Below are positions 24,962-33,528 of a DNA stretch of 64,000 nt, in pieces. Source of the stretch: Rhizobium glycinendophyticum. Lineage in GTDB: Bacteria; Pseudomonadota; Alphaproteobacteria; Rhizobiales; Rhizobiaceae. Numbering within the stretch: the first letter of the stretch is position 1; every line of letters starts with the position of its first letter. The position numbers and the translations under genes are program-made. The stretch covers positions 124,001 to 188,000 of the forward strand of contig NZ_VFYP01000001.1 in assembly GCF_006443685.1 (NCBI RefSeq). The letters run 5' to 3'. The notes under the pieces were generated by a model. It had not been told where the DNA came from. It made no database searches and saw only the letters and a program-made list of their open reading frames with translations.

Positions 24962-25669
24962 ATGAGCATCGTTACAGCCGCAAACTGCGCGATACCGGGA
25001 TGTGTGCGGGCGGTAGTGAAGATCCCTAATAGCGGATCGGGGCTAAATCATTGTCGCTATCACGCTCAATTCAAAGCGAGGCACGGCTCGCACTGGCACG
25101 GCACCTATAGGGCTTCTGAGCTCCAGCCGTACATCAAGAGCGCCGAACGCTGGATGGACCATAATCGAGAGGACGCGACCTATCGCGGCGCGTATTGGGA
25201 ACTTGAGCATTTCATGGCTGGAGCGGGGCGGGTGGCCCCTGCGATGAATCTGCGAGGTCAGTCGGCGGAGTACCGCGCTCGCGTCGCTTTTGCGCGCATA
25301 AGGGCGGCGGATATTCCCACGCGGCGGCTCATCGCCATCTATTTGGGTGTCGCCACTCTCATCGAGGATGATTTTGGTAGTCACCGCAGCCGAGAATTCC
25401 GCATCGTTCAAGCTGCGAAGGCCGTTCACAGGCTCGCCAGCGGCACTCACCGCAAGTGGGATGCTTGGGACCCGTACTCGGGCGCGGTTCGGCGGACTGA
25501 GCTTCACGCCTACCCTCGCTCTTCCGGGCATGTCCTGAGGAAAATCGGGAAGACGCTGGAAAAGGCATGCGACGAGCTAGCCCGTGCAGCAGTGCCCGAG
25601 GTGATAGCAATCCGTACTGAGCGCTTCGGTCCCCACCCATCTCACCCGCCTCTTGCTAAGGCGTCCTAG
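24962..25669 (+). CDS. Unknown protein with N-terminal zinc-finger-like motif, 235 aa
   Basis: ATG at 24962 follows GAGGGG by 7 nt; longer frames from 24914 or 24944 overlap the previous gene. The first 50 residues hold CAIPGC and, 17 residues on, CRYH and nearby histidines (HGSHWHG), a C2-CH arrangement like small zinc fingers in phage and island proteins. The rest is helical and basic (RIRAADIPTRRLIAIYLG; RKIGKTLEKACDELA). A DNA-binding role is possible but unproven. It sits in a likely operon with the unknown protein upstream and the polymerase-like protein 54 bp downstream. Confidence 0.6.
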   Translation: MSIVTAANCAIPGCVRAVVKIPNSGSGLNHCRYHAQFKARHGSHWHGTYRASELQPYIKSAERWMDHNREDATYRGAYWELEHFMAGAGRVAPAMNLRGQSAEYRARVAFARIRAADIPTRRLIAIYLGVATLIEDDFGSHRSREFRIVQAAKAVHRLASGTHRKWDAWDPYSGAVRRTELHAYPRSSGHVLRKIGKTLEKACDELARAAVPEVIAIRTERFGPHPSHPPLAKAS

Positions 25670-25723
25670 TCAACAACAAAGTCCTCACCGCCGTTTGATC
25701 TCCTAGCGGGGGTGGGGACGCAC

Positions 25724-27061
25724 ATGTTGGAGCTTGTCTTGCGTCTTAAAGGAAAAGAAGCGCACCAAAAGGCCCTGCCGTATGTCCTGTATTATGACCC
25801 ATGGATTGTCGCCCGTGGCGATGACTTCAGGGCATTGGCTGACCTCATGTTTGAACAGCTTCCGCCCCCGATCATTACACAAGGAAGAAAGCCCCGAATT
25901 GACGCAGTTGAGCGGCGCAAGCTCTGCTTGAGGACGGTCGTAGCTAACCTTGTGAAGGCTGCACTCAGTCCATCTCAGTACGTCGGCTTGGCCGTACCGC
26001 TTGGAAACGGAAAGCTCACGCGATACGACCGGAGAGATTTCAACGCTGACGTCTTGAGGATAATCATTGAGGAGTTGGAGCAGGCGGGCCTCGTCGCGGT
26101 CGAGCAGGCAATCTTCAGGGAGCGGCGGACAGTAGTCGCCCCGACCCCGTCTTTCCTGCAAATAGTTACTAAGCATGGCGTGTCGATTGCCGATCTCCAT
26201 CACCTCAAGGGCCGTGAGACAATCGAACTGTGGGCGGGAAGCAGAAGAAGCGGGGACAAGACGGCGGTTGACTATGCGGATTGCCGCGAAGCCGATGGGC
26301 TGAGGGCCGAAATGGAGCAGATTGACGCGGTCCTCAACGCTGCCGACATCCGCCTTGGCGGTCACCCAACCGGCCCTATTCAACTCGTGCGAAAGTTCCG
26401 CATTGATAGCCCTCAAGCGCCTGTCAGATTCGACCGCCACGGAAGGCTTTACGGCGGCTTCTGGGAAGACCTTCCGAAAGACCAACGCTATCGGCTTACG
26501 ATCGGTGGGGAGCAGGTGGTGGATCTGGACTTCGCATCCATGTTCATTCACCTCGCTTATTGCCGCCAAGGAGCCGAGCCGCCAAGCGGCGACCTGTACG
26601 CAATCCCCGGCCTGGAGGCGCATCGCAAAGTCGTCAAATCCCTGATGGTCTCTCTATTCTTCCGAAACGTTGAGGCGCGACGGCTGCCTTCTGGCAGTAA
26701 GGGGGCTTTGCCCGAGGGATGGACCATGGAGCGCTTTAAGGGTGCTGCGACGTCTCTCCACCCAGCTATCGCCACGCTCTTCAATACCAATGTCGGCTTT
26801 GAGTTGATGGCGCTCGAAAGCGAAATACTTGTCGGCATCCTCTTGGGACTGGCCGCGAAGGGCGTGGCCGCGTTGCCGATGCACGATGGGATCATGGTGG
26901 CAGCCAGTCAAAAGGAATTGGCCATCGAAATCATGGCGAATGTTAGCGCACGAAAGGTTGGCCGACCGCTTCCTATAGCCGAAAAGCCAATTGAACTGCC
27001 CTCACAAATAACTCCCCACTATGGCGCTCTGGGGCTGGCCCATAGAGACAATCGCCACTGA
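25724..27061 (+). CDS. Family-A-polymerase-like palm protein
   Basis: A 445-residue protein from ATG at 25724 (GTG at 25712 is an alternative). The second half contains three blocks in the order of family A polymerases. The motif-A-like block is VVDLDFASMFIHLAYC, the motif-B-like block is HRKVVKSLMVSLFFRN, and the motif-C-like block is ALPMHDGIMVA (compare the HDE of DNA polymerase I). No 3'-5' or 5'-3' exonuclease domain is present, and the N-terminal 200 residues are basic and unrecognised. It could be a replication or repair polymerase of the element. Motifs are by eye; the aspartates in motifs A and C are present, but activity is inferred. Confidence 0.6.
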   Translation: MLELVLRLKGKEAHQKALPYVLYYDPWIVARGDDFRALADLMFEQLPPPIITQGRKPRIDAVERRKLCLRTVVANLVKAALSPSQYVGLAVPLGNGKLTRYDRRDFNADVLRIIIEELEQAGLVAVEQAIFRERRTVVAPTPSFLQIVTKHGVSIADLHHLKGRETIELWAGSRRSGDKTAVDYADCREADGLRAEMEQIDAVLNAADIRLGGHPTGPIQLVRKFRIDSPQAPVRFDRHGRLYGGFWEDLPKDQRYRLTIGGEQVVDLDFASMFIHLAYCRQGAEPPSGDLYAIPGLEAHRKVVKSLMVSLFFRNVEARRLPSGSKGALPEGWTMERFKGAATSLHPAIATLFNTNVGFELMALESEILVGILLGLAAKGVAALPMHDGIMVAASQKELAIEIMANVSARKVGRPLPIAEKPIELPSQITPHYGALGLAHRDNRH

Positions 27062-27113
27062 AGTAGGCCCTATCATCACCGTCAGCTTAGGGGCGGGCCC
27101 CAAGCCGCATGAA

Positions 27114-27142
27114 GGTTACTTGAGGGTTGAATCCAAGTAACC
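27114..27142. repeat. Perfect 9-bp inverted repeat downstream of the polymerase-like gene
   Basis: GGTTACTTG (27114-27122), an 11-nt spacer and CAAGTAACC (27134-27142). No T-run follows, so it is not a standard terminator. It may be a protein-binding dyad or an mRNA 3'-end hairpin. A GC palindrome GGGGC-GG-GCCCC lies just upstream near 27090. Confidence 0.5.
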
Positions 27143-27311
27143 AACTTGAAGCCGTCTGAGTGAGTGGTCCTCAGGAGCCTACTCTTGGGGAACAGATGAG
27201 TGATAGGTGATCCAACATCATTATATGCCACCCGAGCCATTCCTTGCATCTGCCGACAGTGGCCCTAAAGTCTGGCCTAATGACTGCCAGCGAGCGTGGA
27301 GAGGAGGGAGT

Positions 27312-27671
27312 ATGGGGCCTAACATTCGCAAGAAGGTGCTATTTGGACTTGCGTTGCTGACCCTTGCCGGTGCACCAAATACCTATGCCTGCGATCAGCC
27401 CATTGTGTTCTCCAACTGGAAGTCATGCGCGATAGGGCCGCTAAGCGAAACTGGCGGCGAAGCCGATTGGAAGGCCGTCCCGAAGTGGACCAGAAGCAAA
27501 GACCTCAGGCGGTGGTTCATGGATGATCCGCGCCTGCTCGCCAATCATGGCTTGTGTAACGCGAAGTTCCGCAGGGTCGTCCTCTGTGCGCCGGGGTGGC
27601 AGGAGAGCGAGGATACGGGCGCTTGCTGGTACGCGATTTGCAGCGGCCCCCAGGCTTCGAAGCGACCGTAA
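27312..27671 (+). CDS. Small secreted protein of unknown function
   Basis: A 119-residue protein from ATG at 27312, which follows the strong ribosome site GGAGGGAG; a longer frame from 27207 has no such site. It begins with a signal peptide (MGPNIRKKVLFGLALLTLAG, cleavage likely after TYA) and the mature part has eight cysteines, suggesting a disulfide-rich periplasmic or secreted protein. No family is recognised. It lies between the polymerase-like gene and the HNH module, without tight linkage to either. Confidence 0.6.
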   Translation: MGPNIRKKVLFGLALLTLAGAPNTYACDQPIVFSNWKSCAIGPLSETGGEADWKAVPKWTRSKDLRRWFMDDPRLLANHGLCNAKFRRVVLCAPGWQESEDTGACWYAICSGPQASKRP

Positions 27672-27821
27672 GGATATTTTTGTTTACTTCCGTTCTGCCA
27701 CTAGATCCTCTTGCTGCTTACGGGATCAACCCTAGTATGTCGCGCATCAAAAAGGAACAAACCTCATCACGATGGTCGCAAGTTGATTGATCCCAGTTTC
27801 TCTCTCGAAGAAATCCATGAG

Positions 27822-28517
27822 ATGTTGGACGGTGTTGAGCGAAGCCTCAGCAGGCTGAAGGCCGCAAATCTTCACGACAAGCTTATGCCCATGACGTACA
27901 TCCCTGAGGCGTATTCGGTTTACGTGGATTTGGATCTGAATGGAGTGCTCCACAGCATTGGGATCAACCAGTCTGTAGTGAACAAACTTAAAAACATTGA
28001 CGCTAAGCTTAGGGCTCCCGTGATGATAGCCGCTCTATCGAGGACTCGGAGCTATCTTCGAACGTTGGAGAGCGAGTTTGGCGGTGACCAATTGCCAGCT
28101 GAGCATCAGGACCTAGATCGCCTAATTCAACAGGCAATAGACGCACATCCTCCCCAACCAATTCAGGTTTGGACCGAGCAATGGGTCTATGTGAAGCAAG
28201 GATCACGTGCGAAGCAAATCATCAGCGATGTATCTGAACTGCTTGACGAGGCGGTCCTGCTCGCCAGAACCACGAACTTGCCCCAGGATCAGGCGGCGCT
28301 GACTGACATCGAGCGCGCGCAGCTTATCGCAATCCTGGAGACTGCTCTTGCTGTGCTTAGAGCTCCTATGGTCGAACCCGGACTTTTGAAGAAGACCGCC
28401 CGTGTCGCCAAAGAGATTGCCGTGCGCACAGCTAAGAAGAAGACTGAAGAGGCACTTGGCACCGGCCTTGAGCATATCGCCAAGAGAATTTTGGAACTAA
28501 TTGCTAGCCTGGTATAG
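27822..28517 (+). CDS. Unknown protein with C-terminal amphipathic helices
   Basis: The given ATG (27822) yields 231 residues, but similar coding quality continues upstream in frame (LIDPSFSLEEIHE), where only TTG codons at 27783 and 27711 could start. A better-looking N-terminus (MSRIKKEQ, ATG at 27737) lies in another frame and stops at 27790, so a frameshift is possible. The last 50 residues are Lys/Ala-rich amphipathic helices (TARVAKEIAVRTAKKKTEE; AKRILELIASLV). No domain is recognised. It precedes the HNH nuclease gene by 51 bp in the same direction. Confidence 0.55.
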   Translation: MLDGVERSLSRLKAANLHDKLMPMTYIPEAYSVYVDLDLNGVLHSIGINQSVVNKLKNIDAKLRAPVMIAALSRTRSYLRTLESEFGGDQLPAEHQDLDRLIQQAIDAHPPQPIQVWTEQWVYVKQGSRAKQIISDVSELLDEAVLLARTTNLPQDQAALTDIERAQLIAILETALAVLRAPMVEPGLLKKTARVAKEIAVRTAKKKTEEALGTGLEHIAKRILELIASLV

Positions 28518-28568
28518 TCCAGGCGTTGTAGCTAGACAGCCAGCGAAATTGCTGCTCAACCTTGCGTA

Positions 28569-29639
28569 ATGTCTGACCAATTGATTCTCGTCACTGATGA
28601 TGGCGCGCACCTCAATGCTAAAGTTGAGTTGCATGACCTTGGGATTATTCTGCACAGCCGTAGTGGGACCGACCGCAACCGAGATTACCGCGCAGCACTC
28701 GAATTGTTAATGAGCCGACTCGACCACGGCCAAGTTGCCTACCGAATTTACCTCGATAGTCGCCCGGTTCAGAGGGTTGATCTAGCTGAGCGCGAACTTG
28801 CCTTTGATCGCTTGTCGCCCGTCGGCTCGCGATTTGACGAACTTGTTCGAGCAATGAATGCGGGCAGTTCCAGCCATGGCGCGTGGAGGCGGCTTTTTAT
28901 TGAAACCCCAGGCACGTCACAGATAAGGTTACGTGAAATCATTGTCAGCAAACCCACCATCAGTCGCCTGCCTGCCAGCGAATTGAGAAAGATTACCACC
29001 ACCCACATCCATAATGCCGTTCAAAAGCTTCTTGGCGGGGGTGACGCTCCCAATTTCGCGGCCTCGCGTGACTATGACGCTTTGACCGGCAATGGCACTC
29101 CCCTCGCTCCCAAGAAGGTTTTCGGTCTGGCCATTGAGGAAGCGCTGGGAATAGAAGCCTTCCCTGGGCACTTTAGCGCTGGATGGGGGCAGGTGTGTTT
29201 CGAGCTATTGGAGGAAGCCGGTCTTTGGATCGTGCCCAAAAAGGAGGGAGTCAGCAGACCGAAGCCCGATGCAGACCTAGTTAAGGCACAGCTTGTCGAT
29301 TTCGTGCCGACCCAAGAGGAGCGCGTTTGGATTGAAGGCAATCCGAGGATCGTCACTCACTTGCTGCGTGAAAGGGCTTCTGGGTTGGCAAAAGAAAAGC
29401 GAGATGCATTCATTGCTGAGCACGGACGGCTCTTTTGTGAGGACTGCACTCTTGATCCTGTCGAACGTTACGGCCCAGAAGCTGGGTCCGCATGCATCGA
29501 AGTTCATCACCATCGCACACACGTGGAGAATATGGCGCCCGGCCACAAAACCAGCTTGGATGACCTCAAATGCATCTGCGCGAATTGCCACCGCGTTCTT
29601 CATCGAAAACTTGCGCTCGGCCTTTCCGCATCATTATAA
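28569..29639 (+). CDS. HNH endonuclease with large N-terminal domain
   Basis: A 356-residue protein. The C-terminal 70 residues form an HNH/zinc-finger nuclease: FCEDC near 290, EVHHHRTH with histidines 313-315, then LKCICANCHRVLH with C337, C340, N339 and H341. This is the McrA-like layout. The N-terminal 250 residues (MSDQLILVTDDGAHLNAKVE) are not recognised and could be a target-recognition domain. Such proteins often restrict foreign or modified DNA, which fits its place in the element between two unknown genes in the same direction. Nuclease identity is firm; a defence role is inferred from location. Confidence 0.8.
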   Translation: MSDQLILVTDDGAHLNAKVELHDLGIILHSRSGTDRNRDYRAALELLMSRLDHGQVAYRIYLDSRPVQRVDLAERELAFDRLSPVGSRFDELVRAMNAGSSSHGAWRRLFIETPGTSQIRLREIIVSKPTISRLPASELRKITTTHIHNAVQKLLGGGDAPNFAASRDYDALTGNGTPLAPKKVFGLAIEEALGIEAFPGHFSAGWGQVCFELLEEAGLWIVPKKEGVSRPKPDADLVKAQLVDFVPTQEERVWIEGNPRIVTHLLRERASGLAKEKRDAFIAEHGRLFCEDCTLDPVERYGPEAGSACIEVHHHRTHVENMAPGHKTSLDDLKCICANCHRVLHRKLALGLSASL

Positions 29640-29662
29640 TGAATAACTAATCGGACGGCATT

Positions 29663-30259
29663 ATGTTTTACATTACTTCAGAACCCACCAGCGGATATGT
29701 CAACAAATCGAATTCCTCCGATTGGCAGCGATGGATCCGAAGGTCTTTGCCTGAAGGTTTGGATGACGAAGTCCAGCAGCGGCTAGTTTCCAATCTCAAG
29801 CATGTCCTTGTCGGGTTGGAGTTAAAGGCGGCTTTGATTATCCCACATGCGCGACGTGGAATGGGCCCATCCGTGCTATTTGAGCCTTACCTCCACATAA
29901 TGAACTTCGAGTTCTGTGTGGGCGTTTTCTCGGTACTTGAAGGCATAGGTTCCGCGCTCTGGCTTCGTGAGAACGGACTGGATGGCTCGGAAGGGAACCG
30001 TGTAGCACCTTTCCAGTGGAAACCTTCTCTGGTTTCAAAGTTCGACCCTAGCGGAGAGGATTCGCTCGACACTCTTGTTGATTGCGTCAAGAGCGTGAGA
30101 GACAAGTTGCACCAAGATCAAATTGGCGCTCGCTCAAGCATTGACTGGCATTCTTTTTCCTTTGATGACGCCTTCGTCCCCGCTTTCCGCGCGCTTCGAT
30201 GCTTGCTGCTTCGCGAAGAGCAACGCCTTCCTGAAAGCACCAATCTTAGATCCCTGTGA
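29663..30259 (+). CDS. Unknown protein, 198 aa
   Basis: It begins MFYITSEPTSGYVNKSNSSD, 23 bp after the HNH gene, and is likely cotranscribed with it. It is a soluble, helix-rich protein with a central hydrophobic stretch EFCVGVFSVLEGIGSALWL and the segment VKSVRDKLHQDQ. The latter resembles the R-x-H element of HEPN domains but with only three residues between R and H, so HEPN is not claimed. Low-GC codon use resembles the other element genes. It could be a regulator or partner of the nuclease. Confidence 0.55.
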   Translation: MFYITSEPTSGYVNKSNSSDWQRWIRRSLPEGLDDEVQQRLVSNLKHVLVGLELKAALIIPHARRGMGPSVLFEPYLHIMNFEFCVGVFSVLEGIGSALWLRENGLDGSEGNRVAPFQWKPSLVSKFDPSGEDSLDTLVDCVKSVRDKLHQDQIGARSSIDWHSFSFDDAFVPAFRALRCLLLREEQRLPESTNLRSL

Positions 30260-30311
30260 TAGAATTTCCACTTGGGTCTCATGCAGATCTAATGTACGCG
30301 GCACTGCGCAC

Positions 30312-31682
30312 CTATGGGTTAGGAAGCACCACAGCCTCTACGCACTGGCGTGCCTGCTCAAGTAGTGGTCCTCCTGAGTAAACCCCAAATGTCATCCCTT
30401 GCCGCTTGTGTCCTACCACAACGGCGATGGTGCTTTCCGGCTGTCCCGCCTGCTCAGCTTTGGTGATAAACCAGCGGCGGAAGCTGTGAAAGTTGACAAG
30501 CCCCCTGCGTTTGCCCTCTCGCCTATCGTCCACGCCAACGCTGCGGCGATATGCGGTAAAATCGTTCGACGTCTTGAACGAGCGCTCACGCAGCGAGGTG
30601 GACTTCTTGACGCCGGGCCATTCAGGGAAGATATCGTCTTCGGGTGCCTTGCCCTTTTTCCTCCGCTCGATGATGGCGGTTAGGTCAGGGTGAATGGGGC
30701 AGAGACGGGGACCGGGCTCTTTCTTTTGGGGCTTAAATACGAATACCCCGTCATCGCGGCAGTCTTTCACCTTAAGGCACACAATGGCATCCAAGCGGGC
30801 TCCGGAAAGGGCGGCGATCCTCATGAGGTCATCCATTTCGGGCTCAGCGGGGCCGCCAAGCAATACCTTGACCTCATCGTCGGTGAACGGCCGCTCTCGT
30901 TGGTCGGTGGTCTGCTGAGGCTCACGCAGACGCCGTCCTTGCCAGATGTTGGACTCGACTTCGTGCCGGTTCTCCAGCCAGGTCCAATAGACAGAAAGGC
31001 GACTGACGTATTTGTTGAGAGTGACGGGTGTCAGATTGGCGGCAACCTTTGGAAGCTCATCGCAAAACCGAACGGCCTCCTTCTTGGTCAGCGCCTGAAG
31101 ATGCGGCGGAACACCTGCTTTGCTGCACCAATCCTTCAGTAGCTTTATTGCTCGCTTGTCGTCTGCCAGCGTGCGAGCCTTGACATGCGACATCCCCAGG
31201 AACTTCTCATGATAGAGGTCGATCGGTGTTCTGTCCCCACGCGCTAGCTGAGAGAAATCCTTAGCTAGGCGCAAGCGTTCCGGGTCGAAAACTTCATGGT
31301 CGTCCTCGTCGGTGGCGATGGGCCGGCCTGCGAGAGACTCTGCCTGCCAATCGATCTCCTCATCAATCTGGTCCCGCTGCCCCGGATCGAACACACTCTT
31401 GCGCTGCTCGGCAAATCGAATAGCCCGCTGCATAGCCTGCTCTCGGCTCATCAATCGAGCACTCTCTAGAGAGAGCGATGGATTTTCCGCCTGCGAGATG
31501 GTCGCTTTGAGTTCGGCTATGACATCCCACTTGAGCCGGTTCGCTTCTTTGAGGCTGTCTGTCCCGAGTGATTTTTTCAGTTTGGTGCCCAGTTCCGCAC
31601 GCAGCTTTTTCGGTACGTTCACTACAACGCGCCACTGGTTGCCATGGAGCTCCAAAAACATGCGATCAGATGTGAGGGCCAA
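30312..31682 (-). CDS. int: Tyrosine site-specific integrase with N-terminal DUF6538-like domain
   Basis: A 456-residue tyrosine recombinase. The N-terminus MALTSDRMFLELHGNQWRVV resembles DUF6538, followed by a core-binding domain (about 170-265) and a catalytic domain with R in LSGARLDAIVCL near 300, HxxR in FHSFRRW (H399, R402), H425 in VVGHKRQG and the nucleophile Y435 in FGVYSGG. It catalyses integration and excision between the tRNA-Ala site and the element. Its start lies 10 bp inside a 21-bp repeat (31693-31713), so the integrase may repress its own promoter when bound to the arm site. No excisionase was recognised. Confidence 0.93.
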   Translation of the reverse strand: MALTSDRMFLELHGNQWRVVVNVPKKLRAELGTKLKKSLGTDSLKEANRLKWDVIAELKATISQAENPSLSLESARLMSREQAMQRAIRFAEQRKSVFDPGQRDQIDEEIDWQAESLAGRPIATDEDDHEVFDPERLRLAKDFSQLARGDRTPIDLYHEKFLGMSHVKARTLADDKRAIKLLKDWCSKAGVPPHLQALTKKEAVRFCDELPKVAANLTPVTLNKYVSRLSVYWTWLENRHEVESNIWQGRRLREPQQTTDQRERPFTDDEVKVLLGGPAEPEMDDLMRIAALSGARLDAIVCLKVKDCRDDGVFVFKPQKKEPGPRLCPIHPDLTAIIERRKKGKAPEDDIFPEWPGVKKSTSLRERSFKTSNDFTAYRRSVGVDDRREGKRRGLVNFHSFRRWFITKAEQAGQPESTIAVVVGHKRQGMTFGVYSGGPLLEQARQCVEAVVLPNP

Positions 31683-31692
31683 AAACGCCTCC

Positions 31693-31713
31693 GAGTACCC
31701 AACAAAGTACCCA
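31693..31713 (+). repeat. Right inner repeat, candidate integrase arm site
   Basis: GAGTACCCAACAAA followed by GTACCCA, matching 19 of 21 bases of 17919-17939 in the same orientation. It lies 75 bp from the right attachment core and directly upstream of the integrase start. Confidence 0.6.
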
Positions 31714-31787
31714 AATCTAGTCCCGGGGGAGCCTGAATTTCAACAATAATTTGACTTACAAGCAAAATTTCTTAGGGAGGGTTGTCC

Positions 31788-31810
31788 CCCGCTTAGCTCC
31801 ACCAAAATTT
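31788..31810 (+). repeat. Right attachment site (attR), 23-bp direct repeat
   Basis: An identical copy of the tRNA-Ala 3' end, starting CCCGCTTAGCTCCACCA. Only the 3' fragment of the tRNA is present here, so this is the distal scar of integration. Core chromosomal genes resume after it. Confidence 0.92.
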
Positions 31811-31913
31811 TCTAGAACATCTGCTGGTAAGACCGGTGCGGGTCTTAAGTTATTGGTTGCCGGAGTTTAATCCGTTCTGTCGCCAATCGCGGGTCCACCG
31901 ACCCGCCTGCCTC

Positions 31914-32111
31914 TCACCGGGGAAACAACTCCACCTTTTCCCCGTTCTCGCTCCGGTCGATCTGGAACCAGTCGATGATCTTGCGGATCTCGAGCTTCAC
32001 TTCGCCTTCGCGCAGTTTAAGGCGCAGCGCGTTTTCGGTGATGCCGATCGGCGTACCGATATAGATGCGGTCATTGCCGGAATCGTCCACGGTGTCGATG
32101 GCGAAGCGCAA
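31914..32111 (-). CDS. Small hypothetical protein, 65 aa
   Basis: The start is TTG at 32111, supported by a strong GAGGAGGGG ribosome site 3 nt away. The protein (MRFAIDTVDDSGNDRIYIG...) is soluble, beta-rich and charged, ending VELFPR. No domain is recognised. It is the first core gene to the right of the element and divergent from the DUF218 gene. The ribosome site and clean frame argue for a real gene. Confidence 0.55.
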   Translation of the reverse strand: MRFAIDTVDDSGNDRIYIGTPIGITENALRLKLREGEVKLEIRKIIDWFQIDRSENGEKVELFPR

Positions 32112-32256
32112 GGTCCCCTCCTCAAGAAATTCGAACTCATATGATGACAGTGGGAGGAGGGTTTAGTAACGCCTGCTTGAGCGAAGCTGACGTTGCGGAA
32201 GTCGGGCGAGGCTGAGCCGGTATCGGTCTGCCCACCGTAAGGGGAAGGATGAATTC

Positions 32257-33048
32257 ATGTTCGTGCTGTCGAAACTTGTCTGGATGGCGGCCCAGCCCCT
32301 GTCGCTGGTCTTCTTCCTTGCCCTTTTCGCGCTCCTGCTGCTTCTCCTGCGTTGGCGCCGCGCTGCGGTCATCCTGCTTTCGGCAGCCCTGCTGATGCTT
32401 TTCGCCACGCTGTACACCACCACAGGCTCCTATCTCCTGCAGGCACTCGAAGCCCGCTTTCCCCGCTCGGCTCAGGATCCTCCCAATGTCGCCTGCATCA
32501 TCGTGCTGGGCGGTGCTTTCGAAACCGAGGTGACGACGGCGAGGGGGGGAATCGAGCTCAACCAGTCGGCCGACCGCTTCGTCGAGGCGCTGCGGCTGGC
32601 CTTCCGTTATCCGCAGGCAAAGATCCTCGTTTCCGGCGGCGACGGGTCTCTGAGCGGTGTCTATGAGGGTGACGCTGCAGCCTCACTGCGCTTCTTTGCG
32701 GCCTTCGGTCTGCCACGCGAGCGTCTGGTCGCCGAGGCGACCTCGCGCAATACGGATGAAAATGCGCAAAACAGTCGCCCGATCCTCTCCGACGCCGGCC
32801 TTTCCGATTGTCTGCTGATCACCTCGGCCTTCCACATGCCGCGCTCGGTCGGCCTGTTCCGCAAGGCGGCACTCGCCGTGACCCCGTGGCCGACGGATTT
32901 CCGCACCTCAGGCAAGGTGACACTGGCGCTCGATTTCACCCAGCCGACGCTGAACGCCCAGCAGATGGCAACCGCCACCCGCGAATGGCTGGGCTTGGCT
33001 TCCTATTGGGCGCTCGGCCGCATAGACGCGGTCTTTCCCGCGCCCTGA
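32257..33048 (+). CDS. DUF218 (YdcF/ElyC/SanA-like) membrane protein
   Basis: A 263-residue protein with two N-terminal membrane helices (about 5-27 and 32-52) and a DUF218 domain containing IIVLGGAFE, KILVSGGDGS, EATSRNTDENAQ and LLITSAFHMPRSVGLFRKA. This is the layout of ElyC/YdcF proteins, implicated in envelope biogenesis and cell-wall precursor lipid metabolism. The catalytic domain should face the periplasm. The start ATG at 32257 follows GAAGGA. It converges with the exported protein at 33055. Confidence 0.88.
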   Translation: MFVLSKLVWMAAQPLSLVFFLALFALLLLLLRWRRAAVILLSAALLMLFATLYTTTGSYLLQALEARFPRSAQDPPNVACIIVLGGAFETEVTTARGGIELNQSADRFVEALRLAFRYPQAKILVSGGDGSLSGVYEGDAAASLRFFAAFGLPRERLVAEATSRNTDENAQNSRPILSDAGLSDCLLITSAFHMPRSVGLFRKAALAVTPWPTDFRTSGKVTLALDFTQPTLNAQQMATATREWLGLASYWALGRIDAVFPAP

Positions 33049-33054
33049 GGCGTG

Positions 33055-33528
33055 TCACTTTTTAGAGATCGTGAGAAATTTCGTGCCGCGCACGCGCACG
33101 GTCATTTCGCAAGGGGCCGCTCCTTCGTCGCGCTCGCAATAGCGCGGATGCATCTTCAACACGAAGACCATGTTGCCGAAGCGCTTGATGAAGTCATAGG
33201 AATACATTTGCGCCGTGGCGATCATGAAATACCCACCCTCCTTGACCTGAAGGTAGAAGTTGAACGGGCAGCCCTCGGCGGTGCAGTCGGGGCCGCGCAC
33301 GCCATCGCACATGATTTCGCTGCTGTTGGTCACCGCGTCGGGAATGCCGTCATTGTTGATGTCGATCCGGTCGATGAAGCCCGCACCGTATTTCACCTCG
33401 CTGCAGCGCTTGGCGTAATGCGTCTTCTCGTACATTTCCGGATCTTTCAGCAATTCCTGCTCTGCCGCCGCATGAAAAGCGAACAGCGCGACGGTCAGAG
33501 CAATGAACAGGTGCTTGAGGAACGACAC
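33055..33528 (-). CDS. Exported hypothetical protein with calcium-loop-like motif
   Basis: A 157-residue protein with a clear signal peptide (MSFLKHLFIALTVALFAFHAAA, cleavage after AAA/E). The mature part has DRIDINNDGIPDAV, an EF-hand or FG-GAP-like DxNxDGxxD loop, and five cysteines that may pair in the periplasm. No family name is recognised. It ends 6 bp from the convergent DUF218 gene. Confidence 0.65.
   Translation of the reverse strand: MSFLKHLFIALTVALFAFHAAAEQELLKDPEMYEKTHYAKRCSEVKYGAGFIDRIDINNDGIPDAVTNSSEIMCDGVRGPDCTAEGCPFNFYLQVKEGGYFMIATAQMYSYDFIKRFGNMVFVLKMHPRYCERDEGAAPCEMTVRVRGTKFLTISKK

Noticed and set aside
29663..30259. HEPN RNase domain in the last gene of the HNH module
   Set aside because: RDKLH has three residues between R and H rather than the usual four to six, and no second supporting feature was found.
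17862..31787. Complete prophage or ICE
   Set aside because: No capsid, tail, terminase, relaxase or type IV secretion genes are seen in the 14 kb.
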